DNA of 64,000 nt from Edaphochlamys debaryana. Its lineage: Eukaryota; Chlorophyta; Chlorophyceae; Chlamydomonadales. The position numbers and the translations under genes are program-made. Under the pieces are notes generated by a model. It ran no database searches and was not told where the DNA came from. It saw only the letters and a list, made by a program, of their open reading frames with translations. The stretch spans positions 1,550,001-1,614,000 of the forward strand of contig JAEHOE010000006.1 of NCBI GenBank assembly GCA_016858145.1, given 5' to 3'. This document shows positions 24,301 to 36,600 of this stretch, piece by piece. Position 1 is the stretch's first letter, and every line of letters starts with the position of its first letter.

Positions 24301-24586
24301 TGGGCCTCGAGTCGCTGCAGAGCCAGCGCAGGGGCGGGGGCAGGTGCCGCAGCTCAAGTGGCGAAAGCAACTACGGCTGCGGCTGCACATTCCAAGGATA
24401 AGGGCCGCGCATGAGCCTGGTCAGGCTGGTCCGAAAGCCGGATTGCGGCCATGACGCTGCTGCGCTGGGGTTTGCGGGAGTTCGCATGCCCCAGCTCCAA
24501 TCAACCTCGCGACGCCGCGGCACCAAGCCTGCGCACCTGCCGATCTTCTCATCGGTGGCGAAGACGCCAATAGATCCCGCGGCCAT
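21370..24586 (-). CDS. GLN1: Glutamine synthetase, cytosolic type
   Basis: Catalyses glutamate + NH4+ + ATP to glutamine, the entry step of ammonium assimilation. Eight exons keep phase: 24537-24586, 23996-24146, 23641-23744, 23102-23267, 22694-22833, 22287-22359, 21846-22037, 21370-21642. They encode 382 residues, the length I know for the volvocine GS1. The beta-grasp domain contains the signature [20 protein letters not shown], and the ATP-binding signature [18 protein letters not shown] is complete. Active-site blocks such as [10 protein letters not shown] and [10 protein letters not shown] are also intact. The ATG at 24586 gives [16 protein letters not shown], matching the algal enzyme. 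An in-frame ATG at 24628 would add 14 residues (MLSPPLPFAPAARA), too short for a usual plastid transit peptide. The gene is isolated; neighbours are not nitrogen genes. Assignment to GS1 rather than plastid GS2 rests on the N-terminus. Confidence 0.96.
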
Positions 24587-25052
24587 GGCTCTCGCTGCAG
24601 GGGCGAAAGGCAAGGGCGGAGATAGCATGGTCAATCCAGACGTCAAGGCAGGCGCAGCCGGAGCTGCAAAGGTGTCAGGTGACACATTCCAAACTGGTAG
24701 GTCGCAGTTGCATGGCCGGCAAAGAGCCGCCGAGCAAACCCTATTGCTCCGACACTTCCAGCACGCGCAAGGCAGCGTGAGGAGCGCCCTCACGCCGTGC
24801 CAGTTGTACGCAGCAGCTTGCAACGATGCTTAGAGACTAGGGAACACTGCCATGCGGCAGCACGCGCAGCGAGGTGCGAAGGCCGGAGGTCCGCCCCCAA
24901 CAAACGTGATTGGAGCGCGGACCTCTACACGAAGGCCACCGGGAGCTAGACACCGACCAATGCCTTCGGGGATCTAGGCCAAAAGCGAGACCCGGCCGCA
25001 CACGCTTGCAAAGGCGTCGCCTGCCTGACCTGAGTGGCTCGCGCCTCGAGGA

Positions 25053-25488
25053 GGTTGGGCTTGGTGAGTGAAGGGATGACCGCTTGCGGTCAGGCTCTAC
25101 TGTATATGTGAGCTCGCTGGAGTGAATGCGGATGTATCGGGTCCGGCAGGGGCCTACATCAGCGGAGCCCACTTGCATTGCACGCCGATGGCACGGTTGG
25201 CCGAGGGCACGTGGGCAACCAAATCCGTCACGCTTTGCGCCCGTCTCTGCGTGTTCTGTACCACGCCCTACAGCACTCGTGTCGAGGTAAGGCAGGGTAT
25301 CCTACTCGAGTCAGGCCTCAAACCCTGCCAACGTGGGAGGCCGACATTGCCCGGCCCCGCGCGCGTCAAATTCCAATGCCCTACTTCAATACCGTTTCAT
25401 AGTGTCGTCGGCACTCGGGCACCCATGACATTGCAAATCGAACTCGCGTGCCTCACCCGCAGCACCTTGCGACGCCTTCGCAGCAGTC
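25053..25488. repeat. Dispersed repeat family A, copy 1
   Basis: Nearly identical to 29047-29492 in the same orientation. The first 330 bp or so differ at fewer than ten positions by eye, after which small indels accumulate. It starts GGTTGGGCTTGGTGAGTG. No terminal inverted repeats, poly(A) tail or coding capacity are visible. It could be a segmental duplication or the end of a retroelement. Confidence 0.88.
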
Positions 25489-26926
25489 GTCTTGGCGGTC
25501 TTGCTGCTGCTGGCTGATCGCACTGCGTGTACGCATTGAGGCAAGGTCACAGGGGTAACACGTTTGGGGCGAGAAGAAGAATCGGCATCCTTCCGCGATT
25601 CTCGAGCTCGAGCTTCGGGATAAAGGCGGGCGTCCCAGGAGCCTGCCGGACCCAAGGATGACAGCCAGTACGCAGCAACACATGCACACAGCCGGGCCAC
25701 AGACCAACGTGTTTGCCTGGTTACGATGTGTGTCGCACGACCACAGCGGCGTTCCGCCGTTCCCAGGGTCGCACTGTGACTACACCCCTTTCTATACAAC
25801 TTACGGCTGCGGACAATGGCCACAACGTGAACCGAGACACCATCCGGGATGGCACCTGGGTGCCGTGAAGGCTCGCCGCTGCGTGGAGGGCGAGCTTGTA
25901 GTGGCCCTGTAGACCTTGCCGTTGCGTCCGTGGAGCAGCCGCAGCCCTGCAGGGTGCACGCGCAAGTCAGCGGTCGCTCGCCGTCTGACTGCGAGCACGC
26001 ACGCCCGGTGCATGTGACTCGCAGCGTGCGTCCAGTGGTCTCAGCTTCCGGACACGCGCACCATCTGAACTCCACAGGATGGTCCGAGCCAGGCAAGTGG
26101 GGATGGCTCGATGTATGTAAGCGCCAGGCGCGCTAGAGCGTTTCCTAGTCTTGCTACCACGAGGGGTCAGAGCCGGCTGCCTACAGAGTATTGGGCGGTG
26201 CGGTGGGGCCGGTTTTGGTGGCATGCACGGCGCCTGTCCTGCAACTGCGTAACCGGGCACGAGGGCACCTTTCGTCGCCCAGTGCCTCCCAGTGCCCCTT
26301 CCTCTCGTTGCGCCCAGGTGAGGCCTTGCTACATGTCGTCCAAGTGGCATGCGGGGAAATTTATAGCGAGGTCACCGAGGCAGCGTAGGCACGCCCAGAA
26401 GTCCCATGTAGCCCTGCATGTAGAGCCCTTACTTCATCCCCACCGCCCCAGTCCGCGGAAAACCCCCCACGCCACAACCAAGCGCTTCGCTTCGTTAATG
26501 TCTTCTACCTCACGCTCACCTCAGTCACCTGGGCTGCCCTTTATATGCGCTGTCGCCTGCCCATAGCATGCCCTGCCCGTGCGGCTGTGCCACCCAGAAC
26601 GGCGGGCTGCTGGCCAGCTGGGGCAGCTGCTGTCTCTGCTGCGCTCCTTGGCGCCTGGTGAGGCTGTCCCCTGGGCCCTAGCCTGGCACCTTGGGTACTA
26701 CGCAGGGGGCTGTGCTCTCCTCCCTCCGGCCTGCAGTCTCGCTTCCATTTGCCCATCCTCCCATGTTATCGCACCCCATCCTCCGGTGCACTTCCTCGTT
26801 AGCCCTCCCCTTCCGCACACCGCAGCCCAATTGCCCCCACTGGTCGTCACCCCTGTTGGCCTCTGGTTCCAGCCCCCTTGACAGGCCAGGGGACCGAGCA
26901 GGCAGGCATGACGCAGGATGCGATGG

Positions 26927-26931
26927 TTACA
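26927..26931 (-). terminator. Candidate TGTAA polyadenylation signal of the ankyrin gene
   Basis: TGTAA on the minus strand about 620 nt downstream of the stop codon at 27551. Confidence 0.4.
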
Positions 26932-27550
26932 GCAGGAACCGCCTCCAGAAGGGGAGGGGTTGAGCGAGAGCGCCATCTACTGGGTGTGCCACCTGCACAC
27001 TGACACCCATGCAACGTGACAGACTTTCGGTCCTCACGCCACGTCGCTAGGGCCGGACCCGTAGAACCCCCCTCAGCATTCTACCGCCGTGTCTTCAATC
27101 GCAGGCCCCAGCCGCAGACGGCCCACGCACGATGAGGCCAAGGCCCAGCACTCAAGCTACACGGGGGAACATGCTGTGTCCTGCAGGGTCCTGCCAGCCC
27201 CACGCGCACATCCCTCCTTGCACCTGTCACACCAGTTATCGCATGCGCTTGGCGGGTTCACAGCTCCAACTCCACGAGGGCGAAAGCCGATGGTCGAGCC
27301 CGACCCACGTCCAACCCTAAGCGCATCCTGCAAAGCCCTCTCTGCACATGCTCATTCAGCTACACCCTGCCAACAACCAACGGCTCACGCAGCCGCCTTG
27401 CAATCTGCACCAGTCCCCGCACATACCTTGCAGCGGGCCAGGGGCCATTCCAGGCCGCAGCTCCCAACCCGGCAGTCCCGCCAAGCACACATACACTTCC
27501 ACCTGCGCCCACCCCCCCGGCACCACGTCTCACCCCGGCCTCGCCGCGCC

Positions 27551-30500
27551 TCACCGCTTTGTGGCTAGGTGCCACTGCCCCACGGGGTCCTCGTCCGGAA
27601 ACTCGTCGGGCGGGGGCCCGGGCCGGTACGACCCCATCAGCACGTGCGTGTCCGCCAGCCCGCCCGGGCCCGGCGGGGCCCCCGGTCCGGCACCGGACGG
27701 CTCGCCGGACAGCGCCGGACTTTCCGGACGCGATGCATCAAGTGGCGGAGCCGGCGCATGCGAGAGCGACTGAGATTGGACGGTCGCGGGCCGGAGCGTG
27801 CGCTGCAGCTTGTGGCCGCCCGTGTGCTCGCGCTCGTCGTACAGATCGCCGTGCGGATCGTCGTACGCGCCGCGATCTTGCAGAGAGCCTTGCGCGCTGC
27901 CGCCGTACTGCGAAGGGGGCGCGTTGTAAGGCGGCTGTTGGAAGGAGGCGGCGCCGGCCGAGGCCTCCGGCGACAGGCCGCGGCTCTGGGTGGTTCCTGG
28001 ACGAGCAGATTCGCCGTACTGGGACGGCGGCGCCGGGTACGACAGATTCTGGAAGCTGGCGGCGCCGCCGGACGGCTCGGGCGACAGGCCGCGGCTCTGG
28101 GCGGTGTCGGGGCGGCTGGCGGCCTGGGGCTGACCGGGCTGCAGGTGCCACTGCCCCGCCGGCCCCTCATCCGGGAACCCGGGGGACGGCTCTTGGGCGC
28201 TCTGGGGCCTCGACGGCCCCGGCTGCGACTGGGCCGGCGACTGCGGCCGGCCCGCCTGTGACCAGGGGGCCTGGCTGGAGCCCTCCCGCGAGGGGGCCTG
28301 GCTTGGGCCCGGCCTGGCCTGGCCTGGGCCCGGGCCCTGGCTGGGCCCCGACTGGGCCGACTCGGGCCGTCTCAGCGGGTGGCCGAACTGTGGGGTGGCG
28401 TCCAGTGACCCCTCCTCCGCGGGCGGCCCGCCCTGACTCTGTGCGCTGCCCTGCCGCCTCGGCGGCGCCGGGTGCGCAAAGCTGAACGCCTCAGTGCTGC
28501 CCGCGTCCCCCCTGGCGTCTCCGCCGCCTGCCCCGCTGCCTGCGACCCGCCCCGCCCCGCCCACCGATGCCTGCGACCCCTGCGCCCGCAGCCCCCCGCC
28601 GCCGCCGCCCGGCCCCGCCTCGCCGTGCCGCTGCGGCGACGTGGCCGCCGTCGCCTCACCATCCGCCGGCGGCTGCAGCCCTCCCCATCCTTCCCCGCCT
28701 CCTTCTCCGCCTCCTGCTAGGTCCTCTGCGGTCCACACGTCCGCGGTGCTGCCCCCCCGGCCCTCGGGCACCAGCAGAGCGTCCACCTGCCGCTTGGCCG
28801 CGTCGCGCCCCGCCTGCGTCTCGCGCCAGGCCCGGTCCTCCGACTGCCAGGCGTCCCACTGCGACCGCCAGCGCTCCTCCTTGGTCTGAGGTTGTGTGAG
28901 GGGAGGGTGAGGGAGGGGAGGGGGTTGAGTTAGGGAGGTGGGGTAGAAGGGGAGGGAGGGGCACGTGGGGAGGGGCGGCAAGAGGGAGGACGCAAGCAGG
29001 GTAAACGGGTGGGTGAGAGGGCATGGGTTGGGCAGGCAGGGGCAAAGGTTGGGCTTGGCGAGTGAAGGGATGACCGCTTGCGGTCAGGCTCTAATGTATA
29101 TGTGAGCTCGCCGGAGTGAATGCGGATGTATCGGGTCCGGCAGGGGCCTACATCAGCGGAGCCCACTTGCATTGCACGCCGATGGCACGGTTGGCCGAGG
29201 GCACGTGGGCAACTAAAATCCGTCACGCTTTGCGCCCGTCTCTGCGTGTTCTGTACCACGCCCTACAGCACTCGTGTCGAGGTAAGGCAGGGTATCCCAC
29301 TCGAGTCGAGGCCTCAAACCCTGCCAACGTGGGAGGCCGACATTGCCCGGCCCCGCGCGCGTCAAATTCCAATGGCCTACTTAGACACTGTATCGTATAA
29401 TGTCATATTGTCGTCGGCACTCGGGCACCCATGCCCTCGCAATTCGAGTCACTCAACCCGCAGCAACACCCTACGATGCCTTCGCAGCAGTCTGGTGATC
29501 GGCAGCCCCCGCCCGCCCACCAACCACCCACCCACCTGCTTGGGTCTGTCGGGGGGGTACTGCACGTCCGCCCAGCCCTCCCCGCCGCCCCCCGCCCCCG
29601 ACAGCTCCGACAGTTGGTCGTCCGGGAGGAGCAGGCGGGAGCGGGCCATACCGGCCAGGGCCTGGGGGTGGTGGGAAAACACAGCGGGTAAACAGGGGTA
29701 ACAGGGCATGGGGTGGACGAGATTGAGCCACTTGCGCACGCTGCTTCCGGCCCTGAACCCGCCCCCGCCCCCCGCACCGTCCCCCTTACCCCCTCCCGCC
29801 CCTCCCCCCACACCGCGGCCGTGTCTCTCGCTTGCCCATACTACCAAGCATTCCCACACGCATTGTCGCTTGCCCCCGGGTCCTCCTAACCATACTTCGC
29901 CCCCCCCTCGCGCCTCATCACCCCCCGAACCGTCTCCCTTAACCCTCCACCCCTCCACGGGCCCCCCACCTCGGCCGTGTCCCTCTGTGTGGCCAGGTAG
30001 GCCAGGCGCCGGGGCACTCGGCCCTGCGTGTCCGCAGCGATGAGCGAGGCCCCGCAGGCAACCAGGTGGGCGCACAGGGCGGTGTCGCCCGCCTCGGCCG
30101 CCACTCCCAGGGGGGTGCGGCCCCTGAGGGGGGCACGGACAGGAGCAGGGGAGGGCGGGATGGGGTTGAGGAGGGGGGAGGGTGAGGCTAGAGGCGGGAA
30201 GAACTTGCGGCAGGAGGTGCCCCTGAAGCAGGATGCCCCAACCAAAAACCTCGGTTTGCCCCGATGGGCCCCTGGACAGACCCCCAGAACCCCTCCCGGG
30301 CCCCACCCAGGCCCGCCCGGGCCCCACTTGCTGTCCCTTGGGTCCACCCGGGCCCCCGCCTCCAGCAGCGTGTCCACCACCCGGGCGCTGCGGCGGCTGC
30401 CCACCCCCCCGCGGCCCCGCACGGCGGCGAACATGGGGTTGCGGGCTCCGTCGGACACAATCTCCTGCAGGCCTGGGGGGAGAGGTGGGGGGACGGGTGG

Positions 30501-33153
30501 CGGACGGGTGGGGGAGGGGTGGGGGCAGGGGTGGGGGCAGGGGTGGGGTTGGGGGGGGGGGCAGGAAAGGGGTGCTCTCGTCCTCCGGCCATGGGCCGCC
30601 TGGTCTTGGGTGGGGCCAAGCTGCCTGCCCTACCCCAGTGGAGGTAGGAGCCCCCTAGCCCCGACACCCCCGCAAACCCCCGCACAACCCCCGCACAGCT
30701 CCCGCGCAGCTCCCCCACAGCCCCCGCACAGCACCCCCACAGCACCCCCCCCTGGCTCACCTATGCCCGACTTCAGCATCCACCCCACCACCCTGTGGTG
30801 CCCCGAGCGGGCCGCCAGGCGCAGCAGGTCCAGGGCCCCCGGGTCGGAGGGGCTCAGGCCCACACCGTGCTTGGCTACCTCCTGGGGGGTGGGGGGGTGG
30901 GGGGGAGGGAGGGAGGGGGGGGCGCAGGGAGGGCGTGGGGGTGGGAGGCGGGGGAGGGTGCACGGGCGTCGGCAGGCGTGCACGGGAGCCGTGAGTGGAG
31001 CGGCGCACGGGCGGAGATGGAGCTTGCGCATGTGAGGGAGGGAAGGATCCCAGTGGCCCGCTCGGCTCCTGATCCTACGCGCCTTCTGGTTTTCCCCAAG
31101 GGCCCTTCCCTGAGCGCCTCCCCTCCCTCCCTCCCCCTTCTCAGCCCCCCCCCTCCCCACCTGTATGACCTCCACGCTGCCCCCCAGGCAGGCGTACTGC
31201 ATGGGGCCGTACCCCCGGTGGTCCACCGCCCCCAGCAGCGCCTCGAGCCCGGGGCCGGGGGGGGAGGGGAGCGACAGCAGCAGCTGCACGGCCTGGGGGG
31301 GAGGGGGAGAGGGCGGAGAGGAACTGGTGGCGGCGAGGTGACAGGACAGGCGGCGCTGGCCATCCTCGGCCATTCCCTGGTCTCAAAGCTGCCATGATCT
31401 CCGTCTTGCTCCTTTCCACCTCCTTTTCGAAAACCCCCTTTGGCCCCGCACCTGCAGGCAGCCCCCCCCGGCCGCGTGCAGCAGGGCGCTGCGCCCTCCC
31501 TCGTCCGCGCGGAGGGGGGACACCCCCGGCAGCTGGAGCAGGTGGGCCATGGCGTTGGGATGGTCCTGGGGGGGGGTGCGGGGATGTGCGGGGCGGTGTG
31601 GGATTTGAGCGGAAGACCGGCGCCGAGCCCCCTCGCGTCCTATGCCTTCCGCGTTTCTCCTCTCGGCCCCCTCCATCCTCCATCCTCCCCTTTCCCTTCC
31701 CCTCGTCACCACCATCACACTCGACTGTTCCCTCCTAAATCCTCACCCCCCGTCCACCCCCTTCCACCCCCAGCTCCTCCCTCTCCCCAGCCCCCCTCCT
31801 CCCTCTCCCCCCCTCCCCCCCTCCCTTACGTTGGCCGCCGCCAGCATGAGTCCGTCCCGCCCCCCCCGGTCCGCCGCCAGGGGGTCAGCCCCCGCCGCCA
31901 GCAGCGCCGCCAGCGTGTCCACGTGGCCCCGCTTGGCGGCGGCGTGCAGGGCCGTCTCCCCCCGCTGGCTGGTCTGCCGCAGCAGGTAGGCGCGGCCCCG
32001 GTTGCCGCCCTGCTTGGAGTCCAGGAGGAGCTGGCACACCTGGGGGGAGGAAGGGGAAAGAGGGAGGGGGTGCGGGTGTGGGTGTGGGGGGCATAGGCGG
32101 TAAGGCTTGCACAACGCCGGGCAGAGGGCGTGGGGGTGGCCGGCCATGGTCTGTTGGGTTGAGGTTTGAGCCCTGGGCTGCCTCCATGGCCCCGCATCCC
32201 CGCTCCTCCCAAGGGAGCCCCTCCCCCTCCCACACCTGCGTGTGCCCCCTGGCCGCCGCCGCGATGAGGGGGGTGGCGCCCACGCTGTCCCCCTGCGCCA
32301 CGTCGCACCCCTCGGCCAGGAAGAACGACACCAGGGCGGGGTCTGGGGGGGGGGAGGTGGGGAGAGGGAAGCGGCAGCCGCGAAAGCCGGTCAGGACAGC
32401 TGCGTCGCCTTGTGATCCGGGACCGCGAGCTCCCAAGCAGGCCCCTTCCCCCTTCACCTCCCCCGCCCGTGCCCCCTGCCGCCCCCCCGCCGCCCCACCT
32501 CCCACCGCCGCCGCCAGCCCCAGCGGCCCCGCTCCGAAGGGCGTGCGCCGCTCCAGCAGCAGGGGCAGGCGCTTGGCCATGCGGCGAACGGTGTCCAGGT
32601 CCCTCTTGGGGGGGGGAGCGGACAGGGTTGGAAAGGGGGATCGGGGGAGTTGAGGGGGGTAGGAGGGGTGGGGATGAAAGGGGCGTGTGACCGCCGCCGT
32701 GCCGGTGCCGGTGTTGTGGTGGCGCCTCGTTCGAGCCCTGCTCTGGCTATCCACACGCCGGGTTCCCCTCCGAATTCGCCCTTACCCCTGCGCCCGACAC
32801 CCTCGCCCCACGGCGCCATCCTCCGTACGTGGCCCCGCGGTTCACCCTTCCCCAGTATCCCACCCCTCACCGAGCCGCGCCCCTCCCGCACGTCCCCGTC
32901 CCCTACTCCCCCCCTCCCCCACCTGCACAATGGCCGCAAACATGAGCCGCTTTTGCTTCCGCGACTCCTGCCGCGCCTCCTCCTGCGCCTCCAGCTGCCG
33001 GGCGCGCTTCATCTCATCGCGGTTCGCGTGGAAGGGGTCGAGCCCGACGCCCGGCTTGTCGTGCCATGTCCACTGGGCGGGGTCCGGCCACTTCGCGTTG
33101 GTCGCGTAGAAGTTGTCGGGCCAGTCACGACCCACGACATAGTAGTGGGGCAT
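27551..33153 (-). CDS. Ankyrin-repeat protein with Pro/Gln/Ser-rich C-terminal tail
   Basis: Eleven exons keep phase and give 926 residues: 32923-33153, 32499-32604, 32236-32342, 31830-32039, 31452-31565, 31161-31292, 30761-30881, 30328-30472, 29970-30123, 29536-29661, 27551-28885. The N-terminus (MPHYYVVGRDWPDNFYATNA) is Trp/Asp-rich and is followed by a basic coiled-coil-like helix (MKRARQLEAQEEARQESRKQ). Ankyrin-type repeats occupy about residues 80-440; clear units include GETALHAAAKRGHVDTLAAL and GATPLIAAAARGHTQ, while others are degenerate. The last exon codes for 444 low-complexity residues that begin TKEERWRSQWDAWQSEDRAW. They hold internal duplications: FPDEGPAGQWHL and FPDEDPVGQWHL, and two copies of a block containing QSRGLSPE...GAASFQ...PPSQYG. 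Ankyrin repeats bind proteins, so a scaffold role is likely. No catalytic domain is visible and I do not know the specific function. The final intron holds a dispersed repeat. Confidence 0.88.
29047..29492. repeat. Dispersed repeat family A, copy 2 (intronic)
   Basis: Second copy of the repeat at 25053-25488, same orientation, lying wholly in the last intron (28886-29535) of the minus-strand ankyrin gene and therefore antisense to it. Homology fades near 29492, about 45 bp from the exon at 29536. Confidence 0.88.
30655..30755. repeat. ACCCCCGCACAGC-type tandem repeat in an intron
   Basis: About seven degenerate units of roughly 10-15 bp (CCCCGCACAG, CTCCCGCGCAG, CCCCCACAG) lie on the donor side of the intron between ankyrin-gene exons 30761-30881 and 30328-30472. 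No coding role. Confidence 0.6.
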
Positions 33154-33611
33154 CCTTGGCGAGAGGCCGGAGCAGGCCGGGGGCTATGTCGCATGCAACC
33201 GCAGCATGCGGGGGCGCGCGGAACCCTACAAGTGGGCTAGCTGCTGCTGGTGTTTGAGCTTTAGGCGAGGTATATGAATACAGGTGGGCACGACCAGGGC
33301 CTCGGCGAAGCGTCGGCACGGCGTGCAGTTACAGAGGCGGAAGCTCGAGCGCGGTGTTGTGCTGCCGCAGTAGTATGGCGCCTCTTAAGTGTTCATTATA
33401 GTGGCTTGCACGCGCGGATAACAAAGGGAGGGGGCGCTCGACCAGGTGCATTCGGCGAGCGAGCTTCATCAGCGCGCTCGACAAGTGGCCACGGCATAAG
33501 CGCATAACACACGCACGAATACAGTGTTCTTAAAGATAGCAAAGACGTGGTCCCTTGGCGTCGTCGCGGGCAATGGTTTGGCCCCATCCATCTTAACCTG
33601 TATCAGACACC
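33154..33611. promoter_or_regulatory. Divergent interval, ankyrin gene / COQ6
   Basis: A 458-bp head-to-head interval separates the ankyrin start (33153) from the COQ6 start (33612), so both promoters must lie here or overlap. It is of lower GC than the gene bodies. No TATA box is convincing. Confidence 0.45.
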
Positions 33612-36600
33612 ATGAACGGGGCCGTGAGACGACTTGCGCGTAGCGCGCTGTCCTCCTTAGCGTTCCCATCAGCACAGGCGTGCCCAGGTTCCGCTCCGGG
33701 CGTCATCACCTCGCTGCGCGCGCTCAGCGCCGCTCGGTCGGTCTCGCCCGACGAGTGCTACGATGTCGTCATCGTGGGGGGAGGGATGGTCGGAGCGGCC
33801 GTGGCAGCGCTGCTGGGTGAGCGGGGGACCCTACACAGTGGTGCTGCCGGCAGGGGCCGGCCGTGTGGCAGGGGGCGGGGGCACGTGCCACGCAGCAGCC
33901 CGTCCGGCCACGCAACCCAGCCCTGAAGCAATGAAATTCCGTGAGAACTCTTGGTTCTTAGAACGTCGATGGAGCACGGCAGCGGGAGGACGCGAGGTGC
34001 TCTCGTTTCCATACTGAGGCGTCTTCCCGGTCCCCTGACTTGCGGCCCCCAGGCGGCAACCGCATGACTCAGCAGATGCGGGTTGCCGTACTGGACGTCA
34101 AGGTGGGGGCAGAGATGATGGACTGACCGGGGTTTGGGAACCACAGCCCTCCCCGCTACATCCTCCACCGCTTGGCGTCACACCGCACCGACGCAAGCGG
34201 GGCAGCCCTGGGGTGGCGGCCGCGGTGCAAGCGGCCTTGAGCTCACATTGCCTGTAGCCTGCTCAGAAGGTCTCATCGCCTCCCATCCCAACACCCTCGC
34301 AGCCCCAGCCGCTGTCCTTCACGCCCGCCCCGGTTCCGGGTCTGCGTGTGTCCACCATCACGCCCGGCTCCATCGGGGTGCTCAAGGCGGCGGGGGCGTG
34401 GGAGGAGGTGGAGGCGCTGTCGGCGCCCTTTGTGGACATGCAGGTGGGGGGGGGCTGGGTGGGGGGGGGGCAGGTACTGACAGCTTTCAGGCGATCAGGG
34501 CCGTAGGCCCGCTCGAAACCGCCCAGCAAACCCGCCGCCCGGCGGTTGCTTAGTCCTTAGCAAGGGGGGGGGGGGGCAGGGGTCGGCGTGGGAGGGACGG
34601 GTCTTGAGGAAGGGGGGAAGGGGGGGCAGAGAATTTGGGCAGGGGGCCGCTGGTAGGCTCCAGAGGGACATGGGCGGCTCCGCGGCCCCGACGGCTGGGC
34701 TTCCCATCGCGGCTTACGCCCGCGCCCTCCTCCCCTTCCCCAGGTGTGGGACGCCGCCGCCCCCGGCCACATCCGCTGGAGCGCCCGGGACCTGGGGGAG
34801 GAGCGCATGGGCGTGGTGGCGGAGAACCCCCTGCTGCAGGTGGGGCTGGGGGTGGGGGGTGGGGGGTGGACAGGAGTGGAGGGCGTGGAAGGGGCGTGAG
34901 TGTGGTAGTGGGGTGGGGGGTGGGGGGGCCGGGCCGTGCTGCGGGTGGGGCGCTGAGTTGGGAGGGGACCGAGGACAGGGGCGGGGGACTGGACTGTGCT
35001 CGCCGCCCCTGCCTCCACCACTTCATGTCCACCTCCGCCGCTTCCCATCGTCCCCGCACCCCCTCCCCCTCCCCCTCCGCCCCTCCCCCAGGCCTCCCTG
35101 CTCCGGGCGGCGCAGCGCTCGGGGGGGCGCACCGAGTTCCTGTGGCCGGCGGAGCTGCGCGGCCTGCGCCTGCCTGACGAGCAGGGGCGGCCGCACCCGG
35201 GCTGCTCCCACGGGCTGGCAGAGGTGGGCCCGGGGCGCTGGGGCCTGGGGGTCGGCAGGGTGCCTTGGGCTGGGGGCCGGTCGGCCGGGACTGCTGCCGC
35301 CGGCCGGGCGCATGCTTTTGGTGCTCCGGGGATCTTCCGCTTGAACCCTCATGCGAGCAGTTTAGTTAACCATCTCCGCTCGGCCTCCCCTCTTGCCTTC
35401 CCTTCCCTCCCTGCCCCCAGCTGGACCTGGCTGATGGCCGTACGCTGGTCGCCCGACTGGTGGTGGCGGCGGACGGCAGCGCCAGCCGCGTACGGCAGAT
35501 GGCGGGGCTGCGCACGTGGGGCTGGGGGTACGGCCAGCGTGGCGTAGTGGCTACGGTCTCCACGGCGGGTGAGCACTGGGCGGGATGGGCGGATGGCCGG
35601 GATGGTATGGGAGGGGCACGGTGCTGGGGTGCAGAGTTCCGGCTGGTCAGAATGGCGGCACGCGGCGACTGGTCTGGTTGTCGTAGGTCCCTTTAAATGA
35701 CGAGCTTAAAGCCGGACGCAGACTTGCAGTCAGGCTGCACCACACGCCCTTCGGCCCCCCCCTCCCCCCTCCCCCCCTAGAGCCCCACGTGACGGCCTTC
35801 CAGCGCTTCCTGCCCACGGGCCCCCTGGCGCTGCTGCCCGTGCGGGGGGGCCTGAGCTCCATCGTGTGGTCCACCACGCCCGAGGCGGCGGCGGCGCTGG
35901 AGGCGCTGGGGCCGCGCGAGTTCGCGGCGGCGGTCAACAAGGTGCGAGCCTGGGGAGTACCCGTGGGGGTACCCGGGCGTTGTGGAGGGAGTGTCTGCCC
36001 CTCACTGCGAGTCCCTGCGAGTCCCTCACTTGGGGCCCGGACGTCGGCTGCCGGCTTCTGTTTGTAAACAGCAGACGAACGTGTCGCAACGACCTCGCTT
36101 GGCTAGCAACATGGCCTGACAAACCCTCCACACTTTGCGCCCCTGCTCCGCCTGTCCCACCCAAACCCCCAGGCGCTGCTGGATCCCCCGGCGTCCGCGG
36201 CCTCGGGCTTTGCGCCCGTGAGCTCCCTTGCGGAGGCCCTGGGCCGCATGGTGGGGGCGGGCGCGGGGGGCGGCGGCGGCGGCTGGCGGGAGCCCCCCCG
36301 CGCGGTGGAGTTGGTGGGCTCCTCGCCCAAGTCCTTCCCGCTGCAGCTCAAGCAGGCCGGCAGGTGGGACGGGCACTGGGGAAAGGGGGCTGACTGGCTG
36401 GAACGCCTCCGCACCTCACCTGCCTCTCCGCCCCGTCCTTCCCGCCGCCCACGCTTGTTGCGTTCAGCCCCCCGGCCACCCACGCTTGCTGCATTCCCTT
36501 GCCCCAACCAAACCCTCCCTCCTTCCCTGCCGCCACCCAGCCACCCTCGCCTGTTTCCCTCCTCCCTTCCCCCCCCCCTGCCTCCTCCCCGCAGGTTCGT

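Larger units (their letters stand above)
24587..27550. other. Gene-poor interval with one dispersed-repeat copy
   Basis: Nearly 3 kb upstream of glutamine synthetase and downstream of the ankyrin gene. It should contain the glutamine synthetase promoter and 5' UTR (from 24587) and the ankyrin 3' UTR (to about 26900). The segment 25053-25488 is a dispersed repeat. Open frames here are short, differ in composition from the real exons and lack splice partners. I recognise no gene. Confidence 0.5.

Noticed and set aside
24584..24628. Upstream in-frame ATG making a plastid-targeted glutamine synthetase
   Set aside because: It would add only 14 residues, and the shorter form starts exactly like the known algal GS1.
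25122..25517. Open frames in both copies of repeat family A as a small gene
   Set aside because: They are disrupted differently in the second copy by indels, have no recognisable domain and reflect the repeat only.
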